From the NCBI RefSeq assembly GCF_004331915.1, contig NZ_CP036528.1:1192567-1256566 (forward strand): a stretch of 64,000 nucleotides of DNA. Direction: 5' to 3'. This DNA is from Ureibacillus thermophilus. Lineage in GTDB: Bacteria > Bacillota > Bacilli > Bacillales_A > Planococcaceae. Of this stretch, positions 35,909 to 45,470 are shown in pieces. Each line of letters begins with the position of its first letter. Position 1 is the first letter of the stretch. The notes below the pieces were generated by a model. It was not told where the DNA came from and did not search any database. It saw only the letters and a program-made list of their open reading frames with translations. The translations under genes were made by a program, and so were the position numbers.

Positions 35909-37486
35909 ATGGATTCAAAATTAAAACAAGAAATTTTATCTCGCCGCACATTTGCAATTATCTCCCACCCGGATGCGGGGAAAACAACTTTGACGGAAAA
36001 GCTTTTGCTATTTGGTGGAGCCATTCGTGCTGCCGGAACAGTCAAAGGAAAAAAGACAGGAAAATTTGCAACAAGTGACTGGATGGAGATTGAAAAACAA
36101 CGGGGAATTTCCGTTACATCTTCAGTATTGCAATTTGATTATGAAGGGTATCGGGTGAATATTTTGGATACGCCAGGCCACCAAGACTTCTCTGAGGACA
36201 CATACCGCACACTGATGGCGGTGGATAGTGCCGTCATGGTGATTGACGCGGCAAAGGGGATTGAATCCCAAACAATCAAATTATTTAAAGTTTGCCGCAT
36301 GCGAGGGATTCCTATTTTTACGTTCATTAATAAATTGGACCGCCAAGGGAAAGAACCCCTTGAATTAATTGAAGAAATTGAAGAAGTGCTTGAAATCAAA
36401 GCCTATCCAATGAACTGGCCGATTGGGATGGGGAAAGAATTTTACGGCATTTATGATCGCTTCCATGAACGGGTAGAGCAGTTCCGAGTAGAAGACAACG
36501 ACCGTTTTTTACCGTTGGACGAAAATGGCGAACTGGCGGTGGAACATCCGATGAAAGAAACTTCTTTTTACCAACAGGCAATGGATGATATTCAACTTTT
36601 AAATGAAGCGGGAAATGAATTTTCAGAAGAAGACATACGCCGCGGAGAATTGACGCCGGTATTTTTTGGTTCTGCTTTAACTAACTTTGGCGTACAAACT
36701 TTTTTAGAAACGTATTTGCAATTTGCTCCTGCTCCACAGCCGCGTTTAACAGAAGATGAACAGCTAATCGATCCATTGGAGCATGAGGAACTTTCTGGAT
36801 TCATTTTTAAAATCCAAGCGAATATGAATCCAGCCCATCGCGACCGAATTGCCTTTGTGCGCATCGTTTCCGGCAAATTTGAACGGGGAATGAATGTGAC
36901 TTTAGCCCGTACAGGCAAAAATTTTAAAGTAACCCAATCTACGCAATTTTTAGCGGAAACTCGCGAAACAGTAGATGAAGCAGTTGCAGGAGACATCATT
37001 GGCCTTTATGATACAGGAACGTATCAAATTGGCGATACGATTGTCGGCGGAAAGAAATTATTCCAATTTGAAAAACTGCCGCAATTTACGCCGGAACTTT
37101 TTGTGAAAGTCACTCCGAAAAATGTAATGAAATCGAAACAATTCCATAAAGGGATTTTGCAGCTTGTGCAAGAAGGAGCCATCCAATATTATAAAACCCT
37201 CCATACAGAGGAGATTATTCTTGGTGCGGTTGGCCAGCTGCAATTTGAAGTGTTCGAGCACCGGATGAAACATGAATATAATGTAGAAGTCGTGATGCAG
37301 CCAATCGGTTCTAAGATTGCTCGCTGGATCAAAAATGAAGAAGATGTCAAAGATTCAATGAATTCATCCCGTTCAATGCTTGTAAAAGATCGTTTCGATA
37401 ATCTGGTCTTTTTATTTGAAAATGAATTTGCATTGCGTTGGTTCTCTGAAAAGAACGAGCACATTCAATTATATAGTTTGTTGTAA
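35909..37486 (+). CDS. prfC: Peptide chain release factor 3
   Basis: GTPase that recycles RF1/RF2 from the ribosome. The 525-aa product has G1 [15 protein letters not shown], the switch region [24 protein letters not shown] (RF3-type), G3 [14 protein letters not shown] and G4 FINKLDR. It differs from EF-G and LepA in the '[12 protein letters not shown]' insert and length. AAGGAGACG precedes the ATG. A collapsed copy of the interspersed repeat lies 7 nt after the stop. Confidence 0.93.
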   Translation: MDSKLKQEILSRRTFAIISHPDAGKTTLTEKLLLFGGAIRAAGTVKGKKTGKFATSDWMEIEKQRGISVTSSVLQFDYEGYRVNILDTPGHQDFSEDTYRTLMAVDSAVMVIDAAKGIESQTIKLFKVCRMRGIPIFTFINKLDRQGKEPLELIEEIEEVLEIKAYPMNWPIGMGKEFYGIYDRFHERVEQFRVEDNDRFLPLDENGELAVEHPMKETSFYQQAMDDIQLLNEAGNEFSEEDIRRGELTPVFFGSALTNFGVQTFLETYLQFAPAPQPRLTEDEQLIDPLEHEELSGFIFKIQANMNPAHRDRIAFVRIVSGKFERGMNVTLARTGKNFKVTQSTQFLAETRETVDEAVAGDIIGLYDTGTYQIGDTIVGGKKLFQFEKLPQFTPELFVKVTPKNVMKSKQFHKGILQLVQEGAIQYYKTLHTEEIILGAVGQLQFEVFEHRMKHEYNVEVVMQPIGSKIARWIKNEEDVKDSMNSSRSMLVKDRFDNLVFLFENEFALRWFSEKNEHIQLYSLL

Positions 37487-37493
37487 TAGTTTT

Positions 37494-37526
37494 GGGGGCT
37501 GTCCACTTTTCAGACGCCCCCTTTTC
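37494..37526 (+). repeat. Collapsed remnant of the interspersed repeat, acting as prfC terminator
   Basis: GGGGGCTGTCC (the first bases of hairpin 1) is joined directly to ACTTTTCAGACGCCCCC (the last bases of hairpin 2); the roughly 150-bp middle is gone. The fused ends still make a stem (GGGGGC-t-GTC / GACGCCCCC) followed by TTTTCTTTT. Confidence 0.7.
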
Positions 37527-37683
37527 TTTTATCATTCCATAGCAGAATTCCGTTAAAGTGTAAATATTCCAGTAAAGGGTATAGAATTAGCAAAAAGTAG
37601 GAACCTATTGCTCGACAAAAGGAAAATATGCACTTTATCAAGAATAAATAATGAATAGGAAATTGGGGATGGAGGAAAGATTT

Positions 37684-38769
37684 ATGGCAGTACATTTTTT
37701 CACAGGTTTTCCCGGGTTTATTACAAGACAGTTAATTCGTGAAATGTTTGAAAAAAATGTGGCGGACTTTGTATATGTGCTTGTATTGAAAACAGAAAGA
37801 ATGAAAGCCGAATTGGTGAAGGATAAGATATTAACAGCATTTCCTGATAAAAATATTGAAATCATTGAAGGAGATATTACGCTTCCAAATTTAAATCTTG
37901 AGGAAGATACGATAAAAAAATTAAAAAATGAAATCGACTATTTTTGGCATTTAGCAGCAATTTATGATTTAGCCGTACCGCGGGATATAGCATGGACGAT
38001 TAACGTGCATGGCACTTCCCATGTCAATGAGTTTGTGAAAACTTTGCCCCATTTAAGGCGCTATATGTATTTCAGCACGGCTTATGTGGCAGGCAGAAGA
38101 GAAGGAGTGCTTCTTGAAGAGGAATTAATTCGGCCGGAATCTTTCAAAAACTATTACGAAGAAACTAAATTTGAGGCGGAACTTTTAGTAAGGAATTTAA
38201 TCAATGAAGTGCCGTTAACGATCATTCGTCCCGGAATTGTGATTGGGGACTCGAAGACGGGGGAGACGAATAAATTTGACGGCCCATACTTCTTTTTAAA
38301 TTTAATCGACCGCTTAAGTTTCCTTCCTTTAATTCCGTACATTGGAAAGTCTGATGCGCGGATTAACGTCGTGCCCATCGATTATATAAGAGAAGCGGTC
38401 ATCTATCTTTGCCATGATGAGGAGGCAATCGGCAAGACCGTCCATTTAACCGATCCAAATCCTCATCCAGTTCAAGAAGTGTATCGGACCATGGTAAAAG
38501 AAATGACAGGGAAATTCCCGAAAAGCAGAATCCCTCTTTCTCTTGCAAAAGCCGCATTGGAATTGAAGAGTGTTCGAACAATGCTCGGGGTTGAAAAGGA
38601 AACGATTGATTACTTAACATGGAATGCAATTTTTGATTGCTCCATTGCCAAAGCACTTTTATCAAAAGCGAATATCACTTGCCCAGATTTTATAAAAACG
38701 ATACCAACAATGGTTCGATTTTATAAAGAAAATAAACATAACGAACAATACCATATTCCAATCAAATAG
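37684..38769 (+). CDS. Extended-SDR NAD(P)-dependent oxidoreductase
   Basis: 361 aa starting MAVHFFTGFPGFITRQLIRE, placed behind GGAGGAAAG. The N-terminal dinucleotide motif TGFPGFI is a variant of TGxxGxxG. HLAAIYDLAVP, the active-site YyeETKFEAE (Tyr-x3-Lys) and IIRPGIVIGDS follow, as in extended short-chain dehydrogenases similar to the reductase half of fatty acyl-CoA reductases. Substrate unknown. It stands as a single gene. Confidence 0.78.
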   Translation: MAVHFFTGFPGFITRQLIREMFEKNVADFVYVLVLKTERMKAELVKDKILTAFPDKNIEIIEGDITLPNLNLEEDTIKKLKNEIDYFWHLAAIYDLAVPRDIAWTINVHGTSHVNEFVKTLPHLRRYMYFSTAYVAGRREGVLLEEELIRPESFKNYYEETKFEAELLVRNLINEVPLTIIRPGIVIGDSKTGETNKFDGPYFFLNLIDRLSFLPLIPYIGKSDARINVVPIDYIREAVIYLCHDEEAIGKTVHLTDPNPHPVQEVYRTMVKEMTGKFPKSRIPLSLAKAALELKSVRTMLGVEKETIDYLTWNAIFDCSIAKALLSKANITCPDFIKTIPTMVRFYKENKHNEQYHIPIK

Positions 38770-38779
38770 AGGAAATCTG

Positions 38780-38808
38780 TTGCAAAACAAATATGCTACT
38801 GCTATACT
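38780..38808 (+). promoter_or_regulatory. Promoter of the Mn riboswitch/TerC unit
   Basis: TTGCAA, a 17-nt spacer and TATACT, about 35 nt before the riboswitch. Confidence 0.6.
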
Positions 38809-38842
38809 TAGTTTACGGAAAATTTCATAACCATTGACATTG

Positions 38843-38990
38843 TCAAAGGGGAGTAGCTATAAGTATTTAGCTCGTCTAAATACTTACTTCATATTCGTCA
38901 TTACATGGCATTTGCCATCGGATATGAAAGCAAATTCGACCATTTGCTTAGCAAGACCTTTGCCTATTAAGGGCAAAGGTCTTTTCTTTT
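38843..38990 (+). promoter_or_regulatory. yybP-ykoY manganese riboswitch with terminator
   Basis: The aptamer shows the conserved AAAGGGGAGTAGC start (38845-38857), a variable P2 stem (AAGTATTTAG / CTAAATACTT), then TTCATATTCGTCATTACATGG and GGATATGAAAGC. A terminator hairpin follows (GACCTTTGCC / GGCAAAGGTC plus TTTTCTTTT, 38955-38990). In this class Mn2+ binding disrupts the terminator and turns the gene on. The regulated gene is a TerC-family protein, as with B. subtilis ykoY. Confidence 0.88.
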
Positions 38991-39065
38991 GCTAAAAAAT
39001 GGCCATTTCCTTTGATTGTAAAAAAGATTCCGGTTGGGCATACAAACATTAAGGAGGAGTTATTT

Positions 39066-39836
39066 GTGGAAGCAATTCTTTTAGAATATTTGTGGGTCTT
39101 AGTCGTTCTCGTTGTGTTGGAAGGATTATTGGCCGCAGATAACGCAGTTGTAATGGCGGTAATGGTTAAACATTTGCCGGTCGACCAGCAGAAAAAAGCT
39201 CTGTTTTACGGGTTGTTAGGGGCGTTAGTATTCCGCTTTACGGCGTTGTTTTTAATTACAATATTAGTAAATTATTGGGAAATTCAAGCAATCGGTGCAG
39301 CCTATTTATTGTTTATTGCTGCAAAAAACATTTACGAAAAGAAATTTAAAAAAGAAGAAGAGAAAGAAGATATTGAGGAGCACACTCAAAAAGGAAAAGG
39401 TTTGTTGGCAACGGTATTAAAAGTCGAGTTGGCGGATATCGCTTTCGCAGTGGATTCCATGCTTGCCGCTGTCGCAATTGCCGTCACATTGCCGGAAATT
39501 GGCGATTTCCATATAGGGGGCATCAATGCAGGACAATTTGCCGTGATGTTTTTCGGCGGAATTATCGGGATGATCTTAATGCGATTTGCAGCCCAAGCCT
39601 TTGTAAAATTGCTTAATCATTATCCTGAACTTGAAACGGCTGCCTTTTTAATTGTTGGATGGGTTGGCATCAAATTAGGGGTATTAACATTATCCCATGA
39701 ACGAGTTGGCATCTTGCCTCATGATTTCCCACATTCAACGCCTTGGGAATTGACATTCTGGATTGTATTAGTGGCGATTGCCCTTGGTGGATGGTTTATT
39801 AGCGTAGCAAAGAAAAAAAAGGAACAAGCGAAATAG
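39066..39836 (+). CDS. ykoY: TerC-family membrane protein (YkoY type)
   Basis: 256 aa from a GTG start behind AAGGAGGAG. Seven or so hydrophobic helices carry the TerC motifs EGLLAADNAVVMAV and VELADIAFAVDSMLAAV, with acidic residues inside helices that are likely to bind metal. A charged loop (KKFKKEEEKEDIEEH) separates helices 3 and 4. Members export Mn2+ and help load exported metalloproteins. Control by the Mn riboswitch upstream supports that role. Confidence 0.88.
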   Translation: MEAILLEYLWVLVVLVVLEGLLAADNAVVMAVMVKHLPVDQQKKALFYGLLGALVFRFTALFLITILVNYWEIQAIGAAYLLFIAAKNIYEKKFKKEEEKEDIEEHTQKGKGLLATVLKVELADIAFAVDSMLAAVAIAVTLPEIGDFHIGGINAGQFAVMFFGGIIGMILMRFAAQAFVKLLNHYPELETAAFLIVGWVGIKLGVLTLSHERVGILPHDFPHSTPWELTFWIVLVAIALGGWFISVAKKKKEQAK

Positions 39837-39850
39837 AGTAAATGAGTCAA

Positions 39851-39885
39851 GGAACGGCTGCAAAGGCTGTTCCTCTTTATTTTCC
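39851..39885 (+). terminator. Terminator of the TerC gene
   Basis: GGAACGGC-tgcaaa-GGCTGTTCC (with G-U pairs) followed by TCTTTATTTT. Confidence 0.65.
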
Positions 39886-39944
39886 ATAAGATTTTTCTTA
39901 TACTAATAAAAAACCTATTTGGAAATAAAAAGAGGACGAAGATT

Positions 39945-41294
39945 ATGCTGCACAAGTTCATTAAGGAAAAGCAAATAACACCGTTTCAACTGCTTGTTGC
40001 ATTTTATTTTCTTGCAATATTTATATCTTTTTTATTGTTGCGGATTCCGGGAGTGTATAAAGAAGGACAAGAAGTATCGGTCCTCGACTCTCTGTTTACA
40101 GCTGTCAGTGCGGTCAGTGTGACGGGGCTTACAGTGTTTGATCTTTCGGAAACTTTATCGGATTTTGGGGTAATGATTTTAATGATTATTGTCCAATTAG
40201 GTGCTATTGGCGTAATGTCCATTGGCACTTTTATTTGGTTGCTTATTGGCAAAAAAATTGGACTAAGAGAAAGACAATTGATCATGATTGACTTTAATCA
40301 AAATCAACTTTCTGGGGTTGTAAGGCTTCTGAAAGAAATCATCAAAATCTTGTTTGTGATCGAAGCGATTGGCGCCTTCATATTAAGCGTCCATTTTATG
40401 AGATATTTTGATTCGTGGTCAGAGGCCTTTAAACACGGCTTGTTTGCTGCCATTTCCGCTACGACGAACAGCGGATTTGATATAACTGGACATAGTTTTC
40501 AGCCATTCTACTACGATTATTTTGTCCAATTCATTTCGATGATTTTAATTGTCCTTGGTGCGATTGGGTTTCCGGTGCTTGTAGAAATAAAGCATTACTT
40601 ATGGATGAAAAATCCGGCTTTTCGTTTTAGTTTATTTACGAAAATCACAACCGTTACTTATGGCGTGTTGTTTCTTGTAGGAACATTAGTCATCTTATTA
40701 ATTGAGTCGTTTAATACTTTAAAAGGTTTGCCTTGGTATGAAAAAATTTTTGTTTCGATGTTTCATTCGATTTCAACAAGATCAGCCGGTTTAACAACAA
40801 TTGATGTGGAAAGGTTTAATGAAGCGACAAATCTATTCTTAAGTTTTTTAATGTTTGTCGGTTCTTCGCCAAGTTCAGTCGGCGGAGGAATTCGGACAAC
40901 AACTTTCGCTATAGCCATGCTATTTTTAATTAACTTCGCCAATGGAAGAAAAGAAATACAAATATTTGGGCGGGAAATTTCCATGGAAGATATATTGCGC
41001 TCCTTTGCTGTCGTTATCTTGGCCTCCTTAATGGTATTAATAGCGACAATGTTGCTCTCCATTACGGAACCGGATGCAACAATTGCTGAAATTATTTTTG
41101 AAATTACATCGGCTTTCGGAACTTGTGGAATGAGTCTTGGAATTACAGAAAATTTATCGGCGGCAGGAAAAATAGTTGTTATGGCTTTAATGTTTATCGG
41201 AAGGGTAGGATTGCTTTCATTCTTATATACTTTAGGAGGAAAAGCACAAAAACCAAAGTATCGATATCCAGAGGAACGCATCATTATTGGGTAA
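39945..41294 (+). CDS. Ktr/Trk-type potassium transporter subunit (KtrB/KtrD)
   Basis: 449-aa membrane protein with the four-fold M1-P-M2 layout of the Trk/Ktr/HKT superfamily. The P-loop filter segments are SVTGLTVFD, TTNSGFDIT, TRSAGLTTID and FGTCGMSLG, each with the filter Gly. The Ser/Gly-rich SSPSSVGGGIRTTTF loop before the third repeat end is the intramembrane gate of KtrB. The soluble RCK partner (KtrA/KtrC) is not in the window. GAGGACGAAG precedes the ATG. Confidence 0.87.
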   Translation: MLHKFIKEKQITPFQLLVAFYFLAIFISFLLLRIPGVYKEGQEVSVLDSLFTAVSAVSVTGLTVFDLSETLSDFGVMILMIIVQLGAIGVMSIGTFIWLLIGKKIGLRERQLIMIDFNQNQLSGVVRLLKEIIKILFVIEAIGAFILSVHFMRYFDSWSEAFKHGLFAAISATTNSGFDITGHSFQPFYYDYFVQFISMILIVLGAIGFPVLVEIKHYLWMKNPAFRFSLFTKITTVTYGVLFLVGTLVILLIESFNTLKGLPWYEKIFVSMFHSISTRSAGLTTIDVERFNEATNLFLSFLMFVGSSPSSVGGGIRTTTFAIAMLFLINFANGRKEIQIFGREISMEDILRSFAVVILASLMVLIATMLLSITEPDATIAEIIFEITSAFGTCGMSLGITENLSAAGKIVVMALMFIGRVGLLSFLYTLGGKAQKPKYRYPEERIIIG

Positions 41295-41897
41295 AGATGC
41301 ATTCATTGGAAAAAATAGATTGTGTTTTGAAATGCGGGTAAAAGGAATTTCAGGATTTTTTTGCAGTTTTATCTGCATCGAAAGACCTTAAATTTGTAAA
41401 GTCAATCCATTGTGTGGAAGGGGGTGCCTCTTTTTTTGACAAATGCACCTGTATATGAAGAATCGTTTAATATTGGTTGTCAAAAAATGGATAAAAATGA
41501 AAAATTTCTAGAAAAGATGAATATTCTTGTCCTTTATATCATAAGTTGTTACAAAAATACATTAATATAAATAATATTAAGTATAAAAATAGTTAATTTG
41601 TATTATTGCGATTTTGGAAATATTTCATCAATAGGTAATTTTATAATAGAGCAATTTGACTAATTGAAACAAAAAAATACCAAAAAAGATTTAAAATTAA
41701 TAACATAGATTGTCTATTTTTAAAAAATTAGTATATAATGCTTATTTTAAACTCAATTGTTTTATGAAATAATTTTTACGAAAACTAATATTATGAAAAT
41801 TTTGTAAAGTTTGAATTAAACGAATATATTTTAGAAATTAATTATAGATAGAAAATTTTTTGCAATAATGCTTGTGGGGAAGGATGGGTGTTAGAAT
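41295..41897. other. 600-base AT-rich intergenic region before the histidine kinase
   Basis: Very AT-rich, with no supported reading frame. Near the start, small inverted repeats (TGCAG/CTGCA at about 41361-41377 and GGGTGC/GCACC at about 41421-41448) may end the Ktr transcript. TTGTCT-N18-TATAAT at 41710-41739 is a likely promoter for the kinase, leaving a leader of about 150 nt. Confidence 0.4.
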
Positions 41898-43322
41898 ATG
41901 AATAACACTACAATGGTACCTCTGTTGGAAATGGAAGAATTAATCCTATATGAAGATGAACCTGTAATCCTTTTAAATACTTCATGTAAAATTGAGTCAA
42001 TCAGCAAAAAAGCCGCTCAGTTATTAAACATAGATGAAGAGATAGGGAAGCCTCTTCCGATGGACGATTTATCCCGTTCAAGATGGCATTCCTTTTTATC
42101 GAGAGTTCGCCAAGAGAATTTTTCCTTCTCTTCATTTAATGTAAAAGGCAAAGGCTTAGGATATAAAGAAATTATAGTTTTCGGAATCTTTATAAAAAAG
42201 AAGAATTTAGTATTTCTAAAAATATTGAATGAACAATCCATTTATAATCGGGTTCAATTAGATGGGAGAAGTTTTTTAAATGATTTGCCTTATGGCATCA
42301 TTTTGTTCAAAGAAGATATGATTAATGAAATAAATACCAAAGCGATTGAAATGTTAAATATGGATTTAGAAAATATTTTAAACTTAACTTTTGATTCTTT
42401 TCTAACTCAATATTTCGACTTTGGATATAAAAAAATACAGTTTTTATCAGAATTAAAAACTTTTGGACATGCCACATTCGAAATTAAATGTTTGAACGAT
42501 GATAACGAAATGTTTTTTACATTAGATTGTAAATATTTCTATTATCTTGATATGGTTGTCGTTTCTGTCATCGATATAACGGAAAAGATTCAGTTAAAAC
42601 AAAAAGTACAAGAATTAGAACAGCTCAGTGAAATTGGCAAAATGTCAGCAACGATTACCCATGAAATTAAAAATGTTGTGACTTCATTAAAAGGCTTTAT
42701 GGAACTGTTGAAGTTTAATACGACAGAAGAAGGAAAAAAATATATAAAAATTGTTGAATCTGAAATAGAAAGAATGGAATCCATTCTTTCAGAAATTCTT
42801 TATTTAGCAAAACCAAATAAACTTATAAAAGAAAAAATTTCACTTCAAGAATTAATCAATGAAGTGATTCAAGTGATGCAGCCTCAGGCATCTTTAAATA
42901 ATGTAGCCATTCAATTTAACGTCCATGAAAATTGCAATTCTATGATTGTCGGGAATGCCAACCGACTAAAGCAAATGTTTATCAATTTAATCAAAAATGC
43001 CATTGAAGTGATGCATAATGGCGGAACGATTAATGTTGAATTGAAAAATATGTACAATAAAATTCAAATATATATCCAAGATCAAGGCATTGGAATTCCA
43101 GAAGAACATTTGAACAAGCTATTTACGCCATTTTTTACAACTAAGGAAGATGGAACTGGATTAGGATTATCCCTTGTAAAGAAAGTGGTAGATGAACATC
43201 AGGGGAAAATAGCTGTGGAAAGCACTATTGATGTTGGTTCTACCTTTATTTTAGAATTCCCTAACTATACAGACTATTTTACTAGGTTTTATTATGAGAA
43301 AAATCAAAAAAATGTTGGCTAG
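41898..43322 (+). CDS. Orphan sporulation-type sensor histidine kinase
   Basis: 474 aa with no membrane helix. The first 225 residues look like two PAS-type sensor segments (about 20-110 and 125-225). The phospho-acceptor His245 lies in ATITHEIKNVVTSLKGF. The N box is RLKQMFINLIKNAIEV and the G boxes are QDQGIGIPEEH and GTGLGLSLVKK. There is no response regulator next to it. This architecture matches the KinA/KinE group that phosphorylates Spo0F; that target is inference. Confidence 0.8.
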   Translation: MNNTTMVPLLEMEELILYEDEPVILLNTSCKIESISKKAAQLLNIDEEIGKPLPMDDLSRSRWHSFLSRVRQENFSFSSFNVKGKGLGYKEIIVFGIFIKKKNLVFLKILNEQSIYNRVQLDGRSFLNDLPYGIILFKEDMINEINTKAIEMLNMDLENILNLTFDSFLTQYFDFGYKKIQFLSELKTFGHATFEIKCLNDDNEMFFTLDCKYFYYLDMVVVSVIDITEKIQLKQKVQELEQLSEIGKMSATITHEIKNVVTSLKGFMELLKFNTTEEGKKYIKIVESEIERMESILSEILYLAKPNKLIKEKISLQELINEVIQVMQPQASLNNVAIQFNVHENCNSMIVGNANRLKQMFINLIKNAIEVMHNGGTINVELKNMYNKIQIYIQDQGIGIPEEHLNKLFTPFFTTKEDGTGLGLSLVKKVVDEHQGKIAVESTIDVGSTFILEFPNYTDYFTRFYYEKNQKNVG

Positions 43323-43360
43323 CCGCGCGATGAATTCTTTACCATTGGTATAGTACAACT

Positions 43361-43408
43361 TTGACAAATCTTTTCTTCTATCGCTATAATGCTTTTATAG
43401 AGATAGAA
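43361..43408 (+). promoter_or_regulatory. Consensus promoter with overlapping MarR operator
   Basis: TTGACA-N18-TATAAT, both hexamers perfect, at 43361-43366 and 43385-43390. A dyad with 14-bp arms (43376-43389 TTCTATCGCTATAA; 43395-43408 TTATAGAGATAGAA; one mismatch, 5-nt spacer) covers the -10 box and the start. This is the expected layout for autorepression by the MarR protein encoded just downstream. Confidence 0.75.
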
Positions 43409-43426
43409 AAAAGAGGATGATTTGTC

Positions 43427-43873
43427 TTGTCGTCAAATGAAATCAAACAATCGCTAAAGTTGTACATTGTTTTATCAAGGGCAAATAAGGCAATTAATGA
43501 AGTGACAAATCAGTTTTTTCAGCAAAATGGCATCAATCCAACCGAATTTGCTGTGTTGGAATTGTTATATCATAAAGGTAGACAGCCCTTGCAGAAAATA
43601 GGCACAAAAATCTTGTTAGCTAGTGGTTCTATCACATATGTTGTTGATAAACTTGAAAAAAGAGGTTTAATTAAACGGGTTTCCTGTCCATCAGATCGAA
43701 GGGTAACCTATGCAGAGATTACCGAAGAAGGCGCGGCTTTTATGGAAAAAATCTTTCCCGAACATGAAAAAAATTTGCACGAGTTAATGAATGCTTTAAC
43801 ACCGGAAGAAAAAGATACGGCGATTGAATTGTTAAAAAAATTAGGGTTATCCATAAAAGATTTGTCATATTGA
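43427..43873 (+). CDS. MarR-family transcriptional repressor
   Basis: 148 aa from a TTG start behind AGAGGATG. Winged-helix core: NPTEFAVLELLYHKGRQPLQ, then KILLASGSITYVVDKLEKRG (recognition helix) and the wing SCPSDRRVTYAEITEEG. Cys86 in the wing approach (RVSCPSDRR) could serve as a redox switch, as in MhqR/OhrR-like members; that is speculation. It is a single-gene unit ended by repeat copy D. Confidence 0.88.
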   Translation: MSSNEIKQSLKLYIVLSRANKAINEVTNQFFQQNGINPTEFAVLELLYHKGRQPLQKIGTKILLASGSITYVVDKLEKRGLIKRVSCPSDRRVTYAEITEEGAAFMEKIFPEHEKNLHELMNALTPEEKDTAIELLKKLGLSIKDLSY

Positions 43874-44063
43874 AAAAAAAGGGCTGTCCAGAAAGTCGAA
43901 CACTTTCGGAAACAGCCTTACTTCTTATAGTAATATTCTCTTAAAAACATTCCCTGCGGTGGTTACAAAACGCGCCTCCTCGTCGCCATTTATCTGCGGC
44001 GAAGTATGTGCTACAGCCGCAAAGGGGGCGTCTTGAAATGACTTTTCAGACGCCTCCTTTTTT
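43874..44063 (+). repeat. Interspersed double-hairpin repeat, copy D
   Basis: Full form: A run, hairpin 1 (GGGCTGTCCAGAAAGT / ACTTTCGGAAACAGCC), the conserved middle, inner GCGGC/GCCGC hairpin, hairpin 2 (GGGGGCGTCTTGAAA / TTTCAGACGCCTCC) and a T run. Nearly identical to copy A apart from scattered substitutions. It lies between convergent marR and the lipoprotein gene. Confidence 0.88.
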
Positions 44064-44074
44064 GTAATAGAAAA

Positions 44075-44719
44075 TTATTTTTCCTGAATTGTAAGCCCCA
44101 TTTGAATAAGGGCGTCTTTTAAATCATCATCTTTTTGGTCAAAAACAGTTAAACGAACGAGAAGATTGCCTTTTTCGTATACAATGCCTACAACTTCATC
44201 ATTATCAATCGTTGCAATATAAGAAGCGGAATTTGTAATGTCAGAATGTTTTTTCACCGCTTCGCTAATATCAAAAGGTTCATAATCGCTGATTGTAGCC
44301 ATCGTTTCTTCTGTATTTTTCACAAGATCGTCAAAGTTGGCCTCGCTTTTTGGCACCACTTCAATTCGCATGTTAATGGCATCGTTATCTTTTAAAAACA
44401 GCAATTCTTTTCCAGGTTCTTCTTTTGTGAGTTCATATCCATCTAAAACTTGAATAGTATATTGTTCTTCTTCTACAATGTTTGTATCTGCAGTATATTC
44501 TTTGTTATTAGAAGTGTATTGAATTTGATTCTCAGGTTGAACTGTATCTTCTTGCTCTGCGTTGTTTTCAGTTGCGACTTCTTCTTTTACGGTTGTTGTT
44601 TCCTCTTCTGTTTCCTTAGTAACATCATCTGAATCGATATTTTGGTCTTCGGCTGTCCCGCAAGCAGCAAGCAACAACACTAATAAAAGAGATAAAAATA
44701 AAAATGGCAGTTTCTTCAT
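44075..44719 (-). CDS. Lipoprotein of unknown function
   Basis: 214 aa with a lipoprotein signal ending in the lipobox LAAC (residues 17-20). A Glu/Thr-rich disordered linker (about 25-75) is followed by a folded domain (about 80-214; YTIQVLDGYELTKEEPGKELLFLK and VGIVYEKGNLLVRLTVF). The layout is that of extracytoplasmic domains tethered by a flexible arm. I do not recognise the family. TAAGGAGG precedes the ATG. Confidence 0.7.
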   Translation of the reverse strand: MKKLPFLFLSLLLVLLLAACGTAEDQNIDSDDVTKETEEETTTVKEEVATENNAEQEDTVQPENQIQYTSNNKEYTADTNIVEEEQYTIQVLDGYELTKEEPGKELLFLKDNDAINMRIEVVPKSEANFDDLVKNTEETMATISDYEPFDISEAVKKHSDITNSASYIATIDNDEVVGIVYEKGNLLVRLTVFDQKDDDLKDALIQMGLTIQEK

Positions 44720-44773
44720 AATCCTTCCTCCTTATTGAGTAGACGTTCTCTGCTTTCTAAAGGTTTCCTTGAT

Positions 44774-45391
44774 TTAATAATGAATGAAAGGAAAAACAAT
44801 AAACAGCAGCACAATAAAGACTTCATGGGCGACAATCACTAACGGCATGCTTTTTTTCCATTCATATAAAAAACCGAAAATAAGCGAAGTGACGAATGTA
44901 CAAATGACGCCCGGTATAAATCCGCTTAATGCCATTGCCAGAGCAAACAATAAGCTTGTAATGATGCAAGAAAAAATTGGTGAAACGTATTGTTTTAACG
45001 CATGTTGAACATAGCCGCGCCAAAACAATTCTTCGCCGATAACGATAATAAAAATGAGCAATAAATAATGCCAAATATTATTTGGCCCATAAGTTTCTAA
45101 AAATTTTCGAATCTGTTTGATAGAACCATGATCCAAAAATTTTAGAAAAATATAGCCAACTCTTATAATCCCATAGGTAATTGTACCAAAGCCAATTCCA
45201 AATAATATATACTTCCATGTTGGAAGCGCATCTTTGAATTTCCCAAAAAGGATGGAAATAGCGGTACCTACGAGGAGAGTAAAGGTATATAGATGCCAAA
45301 AAATATTTTTTTCTTCGAAGGTAAAGTACATGCTAATAAAAAAGAAAGCAAGAGAGAGAAGGAGTACAACCGTTTGTCTTGATAATTTCAT
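44774..45391 (-). CDS. CPBP-family intramembrane metalloprotease
   Basis: 205 aa with about six membrane helices. The glutamate pair is in GEELFWRGYVQHAL (EExxxR motif, about residues 120-127) and the metal-binding His appears in VVAHEVFIVLLF. Members process or bind prenylated or peptide substrates in the membrane; the partner here is unknown. AAAGGAGG precedes the ATG. Confidence 0.82.
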   Translation of the reverse strand: MKLSRQTVVLLLSLAFFFISMYFTFEEKNIFWHLYTFTLLVGTAISILFGKFKDALPTWKYILFGIGFGTITYGIIRVGYIFLKFLDHGSIKQIRKFLETYGPNNIWHYLLLIFIIVIGEELFWRGYVQHALKQYVSPIFSCIITSLLFALAMALSGFIPGVICTFVTSLIFGFLYEWKKSMPLVIVAHEVFIVLLFIVFPFIHY

Positions 45392-45420
45392 GTTTATGCC
45401 TCCTTTGTTATCATATTAAC

Positions 45421-45469
45421 AAAAAAAATTCCCCCTATCATCTATAACCAATGAAAAGGGGAAGGTTTT
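45421..45469 (-). terminator. Terminator of the ykvS-like gene
   Basis: On the minus strand CCTTCCCCT pairs with AGGGGGAA across a long loop and is followed by eight T. Stem GC content is good but the loop is long. Confidence 0.55.
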
Positions 45470-45470
45470 T

